Assembly: GCF_030813715.1 (NCBI RefSeq)
Contig: NZ_JAUSUZ010000001.1
Coordinates: 9,120,949-9,184,948 of the forward strand
Reading direction: 5' to 3'
Length of the DNA: 64,000 nucleotides
Source of the DNA: Catenuloplanes indicus
GTDB lineage: Bacteria > Actinomycetota > Actinomycetes > Mycobacteriales > Micromonosporaceae
The notes beneath the pieces are model-generated. The model had not been told where the DNA came from. It did no database searches and saw nothing but the letters and a program-made list of their open reading frames with translations. Shown piece after piece: positions 37,638-46,447 of the stretch. Positions within the stretch are counted from its first letter, which is position 1, and each line of letters begins with the position of its first letter. A program made the translations under genes and the position numbers.

Positions 37638-38950
37638 AGCTGATGGTCGAGATCCTCGACCACGCGCCAGCCGCGTGGACGCAGTCCGAGCGGCTGCTCG
37701 CCGTGTCGATCGCCGAGCAGGTACGGGACTCCGTGCGTCGCGGTGCGCCGACCATCGACCTCCTCGCGCTCCGGACCGGCATGAACGCCGAGTCCATCTC
37801 GAAAACGCTGCGCCGGCTCTCGGACAAGGGCTACGAGTTCCGGGTGCCACAGGGCAAGGACCGAACGGGCCGCGTGGTGTTCGCGTACCGGGGCATGCGG
37901 ACCGAGTTCGTGGTTCCGAAGCTGTGCCCGCTGGCGGTCCACGCGACGAACATCTGCGTGCAGTTCGCCCGCGACGAGCCGGCCGACGTCGCTACGGAGA
38001 GTGTAGAAAGGCCGGACGGTGGTCCGGCCATTACCGGCGATCTCGACGCTCCCCGGCCGCTCGTCGTGGCAGAAAGGCCGGACCAGGGTCCGGTCAAAGG
38101 CCAGGAAAGCCCGGACGGTGGTCCGGCCATTCGCAAGGAAAGGGCGGACCACCGTCCGGCCATTAAGGCAGAAAGGCCGGACGGTGGTCCGGAATGGCCG
38201 GACGGTGGTCCGGCCCTTCCCCTCAATCCCCTCAAAGATCTCCCCTCAGGGGCAGCGCCCGTGGCTTCGCCGACGGCCGCCTCCGCACCAGCCGAGATCA
38301 AAACCGGAAGTGCGAAGAGTGACGGAACACAGGGCGGTCTCTTCGACCGTGCCACCGCCGGCCACCTGACCGAGGCGCAGAAGACCATCCACAACTCGCT
38401 CATCAACTCCGGCTACCCCGACGTCACCCTCGACGACGTACGCGGCACCCACCGCCAAGTCCTCGCATCCTGCCGCGACAAGAACCGCGCCAGCGCGTAC
38501 ATCACCCGGATCGCCAACGGCCCGAACGGCTTCCAGCGCTTCTACGACGCCCACCGTGCCGTCCAGGCCGAGCTAGCCGCCGCCGACGTCGAACGCGCCC
38601 TCGACACCGCCCCACCCTGCGAGCACGGTACCCCCGCCGGCCGGACCGTCAGCCCCGTCCACGGCGGCTACCGGTGCTTCGCCTGCCGCAAAGGCCAGCC
38701 CGCCGCCGAGCGCCGCCCCGACGCCACGAACGACGTGGTCGCCGCCGCTGTTGACGCTTACCGCCGCGCCTACCCCGGCGCATTGCGCCGCGACATCGGC
38801 CTGCGCATCACCGGCCTCGGCCGCGAAGTCCTCGCCCTGCTCCACGGCGGCGCCGCCCCCGACCAGGTCGTCGCGCTCGCCGCCGCAGCCGGAGCCGCCC
38901 AGACCCCGCTCCTCGAATACGCCGCCTCCGGAAGGAACAACGCCGCATGA
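37634..38950 (+). CDS. Winged-helix replication initiator with embedded origin (lambda O-like)
   Basis: About 438 residues. Residues 1-100 form a winged-helix-like DNA-binding domain (ERLLAVSIAEQVRDSV..TIDLLALRTGMNAESISKTLRRLSDKG). Then come a low-complexity stretch of RPDGGPAI-type repeats encoded by the iterons (38010-38215), a linker with QGGLF, and a C-terminal region with a CEHGTP..YRCFACRKG zinc pair. It precedes the helicase gene with a 4-nt overlap. The initiator role is inferred from the layout, which copies lambda O-P. GTG 37634 is chosen for the overlap with the small ORF; GTG 37628 is also possible. Confidence 0.75.
   Translation: MKLMVEILDHAPAAWTQSERLLAVSIAEQVRDSVRRGAPTIDLLALRTGMNAESISKTLRRLSDKGYEFRVPQGKDRTGRVVFAYRGMRTEFVVPKLCPLAVHATNICVQFARDEPADVATESVERPDGGPAITGDLDAPRPLVVAERPDQGPVKGQESPDGGPAIRKERADHRPAIKAERPDGGPEWPDGGPALPLNPLKDLPSGAAPVASPTAASAPAEIKTGSAKSDGTQGGLFDRATAGHLTEAQKTIHNSLINSGYPDVTLDDVRGTHRQVLASCRDKNRASAYITRIANGPNGFQRFYDAHRAVQAELAAADVERALDTAPPCEHGTPAGRTVSPVHGGYRCFACRKGQPAAERRPDATNDVVAAAVDAYRRAYPGALRRDIGLRITGLGREVLALLHGGAAPDQVVALAAAAGAAQTPLLEYAASGRNNAA
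38010..38215. repeat. Six 20-bp palindromic iterons, probable replication origin
   Basis: Units of GGCCGGAC-N4-GTCCGGCC occur at 38010, 38076, 38109, 38142, 38175 and 38196, some with one or two mismatches. Most have the spacer GGTG; the one at 38142 has CACC, the reverse complement, and the one at 38076 has CAGG. They lie inside the initiator gene, as iterons do inside lambda O. Spacings of 33 bp between several units (38076-38109-38142-38175) match three helical turns. Confidence 0.78.
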
Positions 38951-40296
38951 GCACCGCCGTCGAGCCCACCGCCGCCGAGCGTCGCAAGCCGCCCTCCTAC
39001 GACCTCGCCGCCGAACGCGCCGTCCTCGGAGCCCTCCTCAACGACCCGTCAAAGATCTCCCGCGCCACCGCGGCCCTGACGTTCGAGAGCTTCTACAAGC
39101 CGCAGCACGGCGAAATCTTCACCGCGATCGTCGAGGCAGCCGAAGCAGGCAAGCCCGGCGGGCCGGCCTGCATCGCCGGGATCCTCCTCGACCGCGGCGA
39201 CCTCGAACGGATCGGCAACTCCATCCCGTTCGACCTGTACCGGGAAGCAGAGAAGATCCCCGGCGAGGTCGACTACTTCATCGAACGCGTCGCCGACCGG
39301 GCCGCCGCCCGCGGCTACGAAATCGCCGGCGTCCGCATCGCCCAGTTCGCATCCGGGCCCGGCGTCGCCCCCGACGACATCGCCGCCCTCGCCGAGAAGC
39401 TCATCGCTGAAGCCCGGCCCCGGCGGCGGCAGACCGAGTTCGTCAGCATCGGCGAGCTTCTCGAACCCGGCTTCGACGAGATCGAAGCCCGCGCCGAGAA
39501 GCCCAACGGCATCCCCACCGGCTACCCGAGCCTCGACAAGCTCCTCGTCGGCGGGTTCCGCTCCTCAGCCGTCTACACGATCGGCGCGGCCAGCGGCGTC
39601 GGGAAGACCTTCGCGCTCACCGACATGGCCCGCGCCATCTCCATCGAGGGCAAACTCAAGACGCTGACGATCAGCTACGAGATGAAGCCGCTGGAGATCT
39701 TCGACCGGGTCCTGTCCGCCGAAACATCAGTCCTCTACAGCCGCATCCGTGCCGGCGAGCTCGACGACCGCGACTGGCAGCGCATCAGCGCCCGGACCGG
39801 GCCGATCGCGTCCGCGCCCATGTACCTGAGCGCCCCGGTCGAGCGAACCGTCCGCAAAGCCCGGCAAATCATCGACCAGTACCAGGACGTGCACGGCAAA
39901 CCCGACGTGGTCTTTTTCGACCACCTGCACCTCATGGACTCCGACCGGATCACCCGCGACGACGTCGCGAAGGTCCGCGCCATCACCAACGCGCTCAAGT
40001 CGTTCGCGATGGAGTACGACATCGCAGTCGTCATGGCAGCCCAGCTCAACAAGGCCAACCACGGCCGCGCCGAGAAGAAGCCCGACATCGGCGACCTCCT
40101 CGGCTCGTCCTCGGTCGAGCAGGACTCCGACGCCGTCGTGCTCATCTACCGGCCCGAGAAATACGAGAAGGACTCCCCGCGCCGCGGCGAGGCCGACTTC
40201 ATCGTCGCCAAGAACCGAGCCGGGGAGGAGCGCTCATTCGTCGCAGCCGCCCAGCTCCACTTCGCCCGCTTCGCCGACACCGGGGAGATCCAGTGA
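38947..40296 (+). CDS. DnaB-like replicative helicase
   Basis: A 449-residue ATP-driven helicase of the DnaB/RecA fold. The N-terminal domain (AAERAVLGALLNDPSKI) is followed by the helicase core with Walker A GAASGVGKT and Walker B-like VVFFDHLHLMD. MAAQLNKANHGR and SSSVEQDSDAVVLIYRP complete the DnaB motifs. It unwinds DNA at the phage fork and should be loaded by, or with, the initiator encoded upstream. Start and stop overlap neighbours by 4 nt. Confidence 0.93.
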   Translation: MSTAVEPTAAERRKPPSYDLAAERAVLGALLNDPSKISRATAALTFESFYKPQHGEIFTAIVEAAEAGKPGGPACIAGILLDRGDLERIGNSIPFDLYREAEKIPGEVDYFIERVADRAAARGYEIAGVRIAQFASGPGVAPDDIAALAEKLIAEARPRRRQTEFVSIGELLEPGFDEIEARAEKPNGIPTGYPSLDKLLVGGFRSSAVYTIGAASGVGKTFALTDMARAISIEGKLKTLTISYEMKPLEIFDRVLSAETSVLYSRIRAGELDDRDWQRISARTGPIASAPMYLSAPVERTVRKARQIIDQYQDVHGKPDVVFFDHLHLMDSDRITRDDVAKVRAITNALKSFAMEYDIAVVMAAQLNKANHGRAEKKPDIGDLLGSSSVEQDSDAVVLIYRPEKYEKDSPRRGEADFIVAKNRAGEERSFVAAAQLHFARFADTGEIQ

Positions 40297-40757
40297 CCAA
40301 GCCGTACGAGTTCCTCGACTGCTGCGACAAGACCCGCGCCTGCGTGAACGCGCCCGCAGCCAAGCCGTTCCGCATGAGCGTCGCCCCCGACCTCCAGTGC
40401 GAAGGCCGCTGGTCGGTAGTCGCCGACTACCGCTGCCCCCAAGGTCACACCTGGTACACGAGCTGGGGCGCGGACACCGAAATGCTCACCGGCTCACCCG
40501 ACGAGGAGTACACCGCCGATGAAACCTGGGACCCGCGCATGATGGCCTGCGCCGGCTGGCTCGAAGCCGACTTCTTCGTCCAGCACGGCTGGGAACTGCG
40601 CACCGCACCCGACGGGACCCGGCTCGCCCGGCACCCCGACCGCCCCGGACTGATCCTGCCCATCCCGCCCGCGTGCGGGCACGACGACTGCCCGACCAGG
40701 CATCGCGTCCCCGAGATCGAACGGGTGCTGGTCTCGCCGGGCGTCCTGCCCTGGTGA
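40293..40757 (+). CDS. Hypothetical phage protein
   Basis: 154 residues. Several Cys/His clusters occur (LDCCDKTRACV, YRCPQGHTWYTSW, CGHDDCPTRH), suggesting two zinc sites. Not assigned to a family. GTG 40293 overlaps the helicase stop, so it may work with replication. Confidence 0.6.
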   Translation: MTKPYEFLDCCDKTRACVNAPAAKPFRMSVAPDLQCEGRWSVVADYRCPQGHTWYTSWGADTEMLTGSPDEEYTADETWDPRMMACAGWLEADFFVQHGWELRTAPDGTRLARHPDRPGLILPIPPACGHDDCPTRHRVPEIERVLVSPGVLPW

Positions 40758-41341
40758 CCGCGCTCATCGCAGCCGCCACGGTGTCACCGGTCCCGTGCCG
40801 TGGCGGCTGCGGCCAACAGCTCACGGACGCGGACTCGATCCGGGTCGGCTACGGCCCGGACTGCGCTGAGAAGCGCGGCATCTGGCATCCGCGCCACCAG
40901 ACCACCACCCGCCCGGCCGCCCGGCAGGACGGGCCCACACTTCTCGACCTGATCGGAGACCGGATGACTGACGACGAGACCCGCCGTGCGCCCGCCGAGA
41001 GCAACGCTGGCGGTAGTACGACCCTGAGCGCATACCCGAGTAGCCCCGAACGGCGTAGCGGCGATCTCAGCGGGCCGGACGCCTCGCCACTCACCGCGGA
41101 CCAGGCCGCGCAGATCGCAGCCGCGCTCAAGTCCGGCGCCGCCCGGATCTGCCGGACCCGCTGCTACCCGTGCCAGTTCGACGACTGCCCGGACGGCCCG
41201 CACACGTGGATGGACGCCGACGAGATCGCCCACGTGGGCCGCCGCGTCGACACGGCCGAGGAGCGTCTCGCGCTTGCCCGAACAAACCCGTGCGGGTGCG
41301 CCTGCATGGACCAGCACCGAATCCCGAAGGAGACCCCGTGA
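40754..41341 (+). CDS. DUF6011-like Cys-rich phage protein
   Basis: 195 residues. The start CRGGCGQQLTDADSIRVGYGPDC is the DUF6011 pattern (short zinc-like domain). A second Cys group (CRTRCYPCQFDDCPDG) lies at about 140-155 and CGCAC near the end. Unknown role, probably nucleic-acid contact. It overlaps both neighbours by 4 nt. Confidence 0.65.
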   Translation: MTALIAAATVSPVPCRGGCGQQLTDADSIRVGYGPDCAEKRGIWHPRHQTTTRPAARQDGPTLLDLIGDRMTDDETRRAPAESNAGGSTTLSAYPSSPERRSGDLSGPDASPLTADQAAQIAAALKSGAARICRTRCYPCQFDDCPDGPHTWMDADEIAHVGRRVDTAEERLALARTNPCGCACMDQHRIPKETP

Positions 41342-41568
41342 CCGCCTGGCGGAAGTCGTCCCGCTGCGAGTCGCACACGTGCGTCGAAATCGCCACCCTC
41401 CCCGGGATCGTCCTCGTCCGCGACAGTAAAGACCCCGACGGCGAGGTGCTCGCGTTCGAGGCACCGGCCTGGCGAGCGTTCCTCGCCGCCGTCCACCGCG
41501 CCGGCGTCGACCCGATAGAACGCGCCGTCGCCGACTGGCAGGACCACCTCCCCGGAATCAGCCCGTGA
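41338..41568 (+). CDS. DUF397 domain protein
   Basis: 76 residues. WRKSSRCESHTCVEIATLPG..VLVRDSKDPDGEVLAFEAPAWRAF is the DUF397 signature, usually found in actinobacterial chromosomes beside an XRE regulator and linked to differentiation control. No XRE gene adjoins it here. It may have been picked up from a host. GTG 41338 overlaps the previous stop. Confidence 0.88.
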   Translation: MTAWRKSSRCESHTCVEIATLPGIVLVRDSKDPDGEVLAFEAPAWRAFLAAVHRAGVDPIERAVADWQDHLPGISP

Positions 41569-41864
41569 CCACCGCCGTCCTCACCCGCCCGGCAGCGCCC
41601 ACCGCGCCGCCGGGCGGGACCGGCACGCTCGTCTGCACCGCCGGCTGCGGCTACCCGCTCGACCCGGCAGCCGCCGCGGGCGGGTTCACCACCCATCCCG
41701 CCTGCGACCTGCCCGACGACATCCCGCAAGCCACCCGCTGGCAGTGCGGCCGACTCGTATGCCCGGCCAACGGACCCGCCAAAGGCGACCACGACGCCAT
41801 TGACCGCATCCGCATGCACGACCACGTCCACCACAAACCAACTCGACGAGGGAGACGACGATGA
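41565..41864 (+). CDS. Hypothetical phage protein
   Basis: 99 residues. Two short Cys pairs (LVCTAGCGYPLDP and WQCGRLVCPANG) and a basic His-rich end (HDHVHHKPTRRGRRR) suggest a metal- or nucleic-acid-binding protein. GTG 41565 overlaps the previous stop by 4 nt. Confidence 0.55.
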   Translation: MTTAVLTRPAAPTAPPGGTGTLVCTAGCGYPLDPAAAAGGFTTHPACDLPDDIPQATRWQCGRLVCPANGPAKGDHDAIDRIRMHDHVHHKPTRRGRRR

Positions 41865-42172
41865 CTGACCCACTCGACCAGCCCGAGAACGAGGGCTACA
41901 CCCTGCTCTACCCGTTCACCGCCTGCACCAGCAACGGCGGCCCGTACGACGACGAGGCGTTTACCGCCGGCGTCCAGACCGGGCGGATCGAGCGGTCCCT
42001 TGCGGTCGCGGCCAGCCTCGATGTGTCCGAGGTTCAGATCACCGCGTACGCCGCGCTCCGGCACCAGCTGGAGCTGATCGCCATGCACCACGGCTACCCG
42101 AACATCACCACGCAGGCCGCAGACGAGACCCCCGAGTGGGCGCTGTTCACGTTCCGGAAGTCCGCGCCGTGA
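41861..42172 (+). CDS. Hypothetical phage protein
   Basis: 103 residues. A recognisable small-phage-protein pattern (TLLYPFTACTSNGGPYDDEAFTAGVQTGRI..ALRHQLELIAMHHGY) has no known function. ATG 41861 and the stop overlap neighbouring genes. Confidence 0.6.
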   Translation: MTDPLDQPENEGYTLLYPFTACTSNGGPYDDEAFTAGVQTGRIERSLAVAASLDVSEVQITAYAALRHQLELIAMHHGYPNITTQAADETPEWALFTFRKSAP

Positions 42173-42480
42173 CCGACCCGGACCTGTACCTGCGCATCGC
42201 CACTGCACTCCGGTGGGCACGCCAGCACGGATGGATCAAGCGGTACCCCCGCACCGGACGGGACGGACTCCACAGCTGGCAGTCCGCCCGCGGCGAGTGG
42301 CCGGCGCACCGGGTCCAGTTCAACGGCGACACCCTCAGCGTCCAGGAGAGCGCCGAGGAGTGGACCGGGTGGACATCCCGGCTGACCATGCGCATCCACA
42401 ACCCGCGCGAGGCGCTCGGTGCGCTCGCCGTCATCGGACTAATCCCGGCAGCATTCGCCCAGCCCGCAGATGGTAGATGA
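42169..42480 (+). CDS. Hypothetical phage protein
   Basis: 103 residues from GTG 42169. Trp-rich beta pattern (LHSWQSARGEWPAHRVQFNGDTLSVQES) with an Ala-rich helical C-terminus. Not recognised. A 54-bp gap with a GGAGGCCCCTCC palindrome follows before the next gene. Confidence 0.55.
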   Translation: MTDPDLYLRIATALRWARQHGWIKRYPRTGRDGLHSWQSARGEWPAHRVQFNGDTLSVQESAEEWTGWTSRLTMRIHNPREALGALAVIGLIPAAFAQPADGR

Positions 42481-42534
42481 CACGACAACCTGATACATCA
42501 TGGAGCCTGAGACAAGAACGGAGGCCCCTCCGGT

Positions 42535-43353
42535 ATGGATAGAACAGACCCCGAATACAACGACGGGAAGCTATGCGGAGCGAAGCGCTTGAACAGCGAC
42601 GAGACCTGCAAGCAACCCGCCGGATGGGGCACCCCGAACAAGGAAGGCCGCTGCAAACGACACGGCGGCTCCACCCCGACGCAACAGAAGCGCGTCGATA
42701 AGGTCGTCGCCGAACAGGCCGCCGAGCAGGTGCGCGCCGAAGCAGGCCTGCTGCGGTCGCTCGCCGACATCCCCGACAGTGAGATCTCCGGCATCGTTCC
42801 GGCGACGGAGGTGCTGCGGCTGATCGCCTGGTGGCTATCCAAGGTCAACCTGTACACGCGGCTGATCCGGGAGGCGTACGCCGCCGCCGAACGCCTCAAG
42901 GCCGCGGCAGCCGCCGAGCAGATCACCCTCATCGACGAGCAGATCGAGGTCGACGAGCAGGGCCGCCGCCAGCGTGAAGACGCCGAACTCCAGACCGCCC
43001 GCGCGGACCTGCAGCGCATCTTCGCCCTCGGCGGACAGACCGCCCTGGTCGGGGTCAAGTACGACGCGGACCGCGGCCAGGTGTACGGCGTCGACGAGGG
43101 TGTTCGGGCGCTCGTTCAGCTGGAGGAGCGGGCGGCGGACCGGCTGAGCAAGAACCTGCACCTCGCCCACCAGATGAAGATCGACGAGAAGCGGATCGAC
43201 CTGGCGAAGTTCGCCGGCGCGGCCGTGCATCAGGTGATCGTCGGCGTGCTGACGGAGCTGGGTGTGAAGACGAACGACGAGCGCGTGTGGCAGCTCGTCA
43301 TCAGGCACATGGACCTTGCCATGGGTGGCGTCCAGACAGGAGTGGCGGCATGA
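42535..43353 (+). CDS. Terminase small-subunit-like Zn-finger protein
   Basis: 272 residues. The N-terminus LCGAKRLNSDETCKQPAGWGT..GRCKRHGGSTP is a zinc-binding pattern found at the start of phage small terminase-type proteins in actinophages. The rest is helical with long charged segments (AAAAEQITLIDEQIEVDEQGRRQRED), suiting an oligomeric DNA-binding ring. It lies 5 kb upstream of the large terminase, so the pairing is uncertain; a smaller HTH gene is directly upstream of it. Confidence 0.55.
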   Translation: MDRTDPEYNDGKLCGAKRLNSDETCKQPAGWGTPNKEGRCKRHGGSTPTQQKRVDKVVAEQAAEQVRAEAGLLRSLADIPDSEISGIVPATEVLRLIAWWLSKVNLYTRLIREAYAAAERLKAAAAAEQITLIDEQIEVDEQGRRQREDAELQTARADLQRIFALGGQTALVGVKYDADRGQVYGVDEGVRALVQLEERAADRLSKNLHLAHQMKIDEKRIDLAKFAGAAVHQVIVGVLTELGVKTNDERVWQLVIRHMDLAMGGVQTGVAA

Positions 43354-43673
43354 CCGAAGAGGAGCTCAATGCGCGGTTCGCGGCGCTGGCCGATGATGCG
43401 TCCGGCCCGGATCCGGCGCTGGTCGGTGCGGTGACGTTGGAGGTCAACCGCTGTCAGCCGTGGTGGCGGCGCGTCGGCACCGAGCGGGTTGCGTCGCTGG
43501 TCGGCGCGGTCCAGTTCGTGCGCGCGACCGGCAGCCTCAACCCGGCTGACCCGGCCGCGATCGCCGCGGTCGTGAAGGCGTCCGGTCTCCGCGGTCGGCG
43601 CGTTCACCAGCTCGCGTGGAAGGTGACGACCACGATCCTCGCGATCGAGGAGTGGGAGTCGCGGGTCCGCTAG
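43350..43673 (+). CDS. Hypothetical phage protein
   Basis: 107 residues, mostly helical, with CQPWWRRVGTERVASLVGAV and ASGLRGRRVHQLAWKVTTT. No family recognised. ATG 43350 overlaps the preceding stop; a 108-bp gap without a gene follows. Confidence 0.55.
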   Translation: MTEEELNARFAALADDASGPDPALVGAVTLEVNRCQPWWRRVGTERVASLVGAVQFVRATGSLNPADPAAIAAVVKASGLRGRRVHQLAWKVTTTILAIEEWESRVR

Positions 43674-43781
43674 AAGTGGGCGACGGCCCGGGGATCCCCA
43701 TCACCCGGACCGTCTCTGTGACCCTCTGAGCAGCAGCAGCGCTAGATCAGTTGCCCCCGCAGGATACGACCGGGAGCACTG

Positions 43782-44861
43782 ATGACGCGCAACCTTGAGC
43801 ACGACACGATCGACTCCACCCGCACGGTTGACACCCCCTGCCCGTGCTGCGGCCACGACCGGCCGCGCGTCGGGAACGCCTGCCCGCACTGCCGGGTCCG
43901 GCTGGCCGACTGGCTGAACGACCTACCCGGGCAGGTTGCCCGGCTCGCCGCGTGCCTCGTCCCCGGGGCGGCGCCCGCCGGCGACCGGGTTTCGACTTCC
44001 CGCACCGGCAGCCCGACGCCCGCCCGTCTGGACGTGCTGTCGCTCATCGGCCCCGGGAACGCCGAGGTTCGCGTTGACGGCCGCGCTCTCATCCCGCGCG
44101 TGCGCCGCTGGGCCACCACCGAGGTCGTCAAGTCCGCGCACGACGGCACGGAGCACGTGGTCACGGTCTGGCACCGGCAGGTTGACCGCGGACCCGACGG
44201 CCGGCCGCTGCTCTACCTCGCCGACGACCAGATCGGCTCGATCCCGCCCGCCGAATGGCTGGCCATGCAGGTCGCAGAGTGGCGGCGGGCGCTCGGCTAC
44301 TCGAGGCCGGCCCGCGACCGAGACCAGGTCGGCGCCGACGCCCGCTGGCTCGGCCGGCACCTCGACGACGTCGCCGACCGCGAACTCGTCGACATGGCAC
44401 GACTTCACGCCGAACTTCGCACGCTTCGCAACGAGCTTGAGCGCGTGCTGGGGGAGACCCCGGACACCGTGTACCTCGGCCGCTGCCCCACCCTCCTCAC
44501 CGCCCGCGACACCGGCGTAGAGACTCCGTGCGGGATGGCGTTGTGGCACGACCCGCACGCGTCCGTCATTACCTGCGCCCGCTGCCGCTCCGCGTGGGCC
44601 ACCCAAGGCCGCGGCTGGATCGACCTGGCCGTCGCCATCCGCCGCGTGTGGCCGATTGACCGGCGCCGCCGGTACTCGGTCGACGAGGCCGACGCCGCCG
44701 TGGTGTCGACCTGGGCGCCGGCGTGCCGCGAGGACGGATGCGGCAGGCCGCTCCCGATCACCTGGACCGACGTCACAGAACCACGCGACAAGGGGCCGAT
44801 GTGGCGGCCCACGATCGAGCCGTGCCGGATCGGCCACGCCGAAGCCGAGGTGGCGGCATGA
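43782..44861 (+). CDS. Zinc-ribbon-containing phage protein
   Basis: 359 residues. An N-terminal double Cys ribbon (CPCCGHDRPRVGNACPHCRVRL) and C-terminal pairs (CGMALWHD..CARCRSAW, CREDGCG) frame a helical centre. A repeat of similar proteins is known in actinobacterial prophages, without known function. ATG 43782 follows GGGAG. The stop overlaps the next ATG. Confidence 0.6.
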   Translation: MTRNLEHDTIDSTRTVDTPCPCCGHDRPRVGNACPHCRVRLADWLNDLPGQVARLAACLVPGAAPAGDRVSTSRTGSPTPARLDVLSLIGPGNAEVRVDGRALIPRVRRWATTEVVKSAHDGTEHVVTVWHRQVDRGPDGRPLLYLADDQIGSIPPAEWLAMQVAEWRRALGYSRPARDRDQVGADARWLGRHLDDVADRELVDMARLHAELRTLRNELERVLGETPDTVYLGRCPTLLTARDTGVETPCGMALWHDPHASVITCARCRSAWATQGRGWIDLAVAIRRVWPIDRRRRYSVDEADAAVVSTWAPACREDGCGRPLPITWTDVTEPRDKGPMWRPTIEPCRIGHAEAEVAA

Positions 44862-45025
44862 AGCGGATCAACAAGGTCGTGAAGTGGCTAACCGACTTTG
44901 CCGAGGCCGGTACCGCGCCGCTCAAGGACCTGATCGAGCACCTCGGTCCGAGCCGCGTGTTCAGTGTGCTGCTCGCTCTCACGCTCGCCTCCGGCGTCAT
45001 GGCGCTAATCGAGGCACGCCCGTGA
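44858..45025 (+). CDS. Small membrane protein
   Basis: 55 residues with a basic N-terminus (MKRINKVVKW) and a hydrophobic C-terminal span (VFSVLLALTLASGVMALI). Possibly holin-like in size, but a single span far from lysis genes does not support that. Overlaps neighbours by 4 nt. Confidence 0.5.
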   Translation: MKRINKVVKWLTDFAEAGTAPLKDLIEHLGPSRVFSVLLALTLASGVMALIEARP

Positions 45026-45300
45026 CCGGCCGCGCGCCCTGGGCTCCGCCACCGACCCGCCGTGAGCTGCTGGCCCGGATCGGCCGGCACCTGCTCGCCG
45101 GTACCGCAGCGGTCGCTGAGCTTGTCACCCCGCCGCCGCCCGTCCACCGGATCTCCGGCCGTCACGCCGACCGCGGTGCCGTCTACGGGCGGCCAATGCG
45201 CGGCTACCGGCTCCGCGCCCGCGTCCGGCTCGCGCTGGGTGTCGGCCTGGCCCTGCTCGTCCTGTACGCGCTGTGCGGCGCGTGCACCGTCATCCTCTGA
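45022..45300 (+). CDS. Small membrane protein
   Basis: 92 residues with a basic, Pro-rich N-terminal half and one C-terminal hydrophobic span (LALGVGLALLVLYALCGACTVIL). Probably anchored in the membrane with the N-terminus inside. GTG 45022 overlaps the previous stop. Function unknown. Confidence 0.5.
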   Translation: MTGRAPWAPPPTRRELLARIGRHLLAGTAAVAELVTPPPPVHRISGRHADRGAVYGRPMRGYRLRARVRLALGVGLALLVLYALCGACTVIL

Positions 45301-45312
45301 AGGAGAACCCGC

Positions 45313-45636
45313 ATGACCTGGAGAGCGCTCGTAGAGTCCGACTTCGCGCGTGGCGGTATCGCCGTCCACCTCGGCCAGCGAGGCGTCGACGGATACACCA
45401 CCGTTGTCGAACCGATGCAGATCGACCTCACCGTACGTACCGCCGCCGAGGGCGCCACACACCGTTCCGAGCCTGCGCTGCGGATCCCCGACGACCTCGG
45501 CCGAGCGCTCCTCGCCGCGCTCGCCGAGCACTACGGCGGAACCAGCCCCGCGCTCACCGACCGCGCAGACCTCATCCACGAGCGCGGCCGAGTCGACAAG
45601 CTCATCAACCATCTGATCAGTGGCGGCGCGGCATGA
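45313..45636 (+). CDS. Hypothetical phage protein
   Basis: 107 residues after a good AAGGAGA ribosome site. Beta-rich first half (VEPMQIDLTVRTAAEG) and helical second half (LGRALLAALAEHYGG). Not recognised. The stop overlaps the next ATG. Confidence 0.57.
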   Translation: MTWRALVESDFARGGIAVHLGQRGVDGYTTVVEPMQIDLTVRTAAEGATHRSEPALRIPDDLGRALLAALAEHYGGTSPALTDRADLIHERGRVDKLINHLISGGAA

Positions 45637-46193
45637 CCATCCTCGACCGCATCGACTCCGTGATCGACGGGCTCTGCCCGTGCGGTGCCGAGCCGCGCGC
45701 CGACGACCCGTACTGCTCCGACGACTGCCGCCCGACCCACCGCGGACCGGACACCACCTGGTCGGCGATGAGATGGCGGCCCGCCCCCGTTGGCAGCATC
45801 GCCCGCGCCGGACCGCACGTCCGCATCGACGTTCGCGTGCCTGAGGACCTACTCGTGCCTGAGTACGTGTCCCGGCGCCTCGACGCTTTTGCGACCGCAA
45901 TGGCGGCGGCGGTGAGAGGCGCGGGCGAAGCGATCGCCGCCTCGGTCGTCGAGGTGTTCGAGCATTCCGCGGGGATGCTTCGCCCGTCCGAGCCGCTGTG
46001 GGTGTGGTCGACCGAGCCGGGCCACGTCATGACGCTCAACAACCCGGACGGCTACCCGCACCCGGCGGACAGTCCAGACCAGGCGTCCGACCCGATGCTC
46101 GCCGTGATCGAGGCCCGCCGCCGGCGCGGCCCGCACGGACCCCAACCCCGACGGCGCGCGCCCCGCCGCCTCGACCCGTCCCGACGACGCTGA
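45633..46193 (+). CDS. Hypothetical phage protein with N-terminal zinc motif
   Basis: 186 residues. The start LCPCGAEPRADDPYCSDDC is a zinc-type Cys cluster often seen in actinophage proteins, followed by RGPDTTWSAMRWRP. The C-terminus is highly basic (RRRRGPHGPQPRRRAPRR). The role is probably nucleic-acid binding. Confidence 0.58.
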   Translation: MTILDRIDSVIDGLCPCGAEPRADDPYCSDDCRPTHRGPDTTWSAMRWRPAPVGSIARAGPHVRIDVRVPEDLLVPEYVSRRLDAFATAMAAAVRGAGEAIAASVVEVFEHSAGMLRPSEPLWVWSTEPGHVMTLNNPDGYPHPADSPDQASDPMLAVIEARRRRGPHGPQPRRRAPRRLDPSRRR

Positions 46194-46204
46194 AGGAGTC
46201 CGCC

Positions 46205-46447
46205 ATGCCCGACCTTGCCCACCTGCTCGACCGGATCCGCCGCCACGCCGACGGCGACGGCCGGGTCACCTCGAAGATCTGCATCACCGGCCCGGAAGCA
46301 ACCGCGCTCCTTGTCGCCTACGACCGCGCCCAAGCCGTCGCGGTAGCCGCAGCCGACTTCGACGGCGACAAGCCGGACGAGGACGTCAACGAGCTGTACC
46401 AGGACTTCAGGTCCGCGCTCGACGCGTGGCGGGAGGCAATGGCGTGA
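46205..46447 (+). CDS. Hypothetical phage protein
   Basis: 80 residues after AAGGAGT. Helical and acidic (DGDKPDEDVNELYQDFRSALDAWREAM); no family assigned. The stop overlaps the GTG of the glycosidase-like gene, so the two are co-translated. Confidence 0.55.
   Translation: MPDLAHLLDRIRRHADGDGRVTSKICITGPEATALLVAYDRAQAVAVAAADFDGDKPDEDVNELYQDFRSALDAWREAMA

Noticed and set aside
38010..38215. Iterons as a mere low-complexity coding repeat
   Set aside because: The palindromic arms are kept even where the encoded residues change and one unit is inverted, which a purely protein-level repeat would not require.
44858..45300. Two small membrane proteins as a holin pair
   Set aside because: Each has only one span and no endolysin lies nearby, so a lysis role is not supported.
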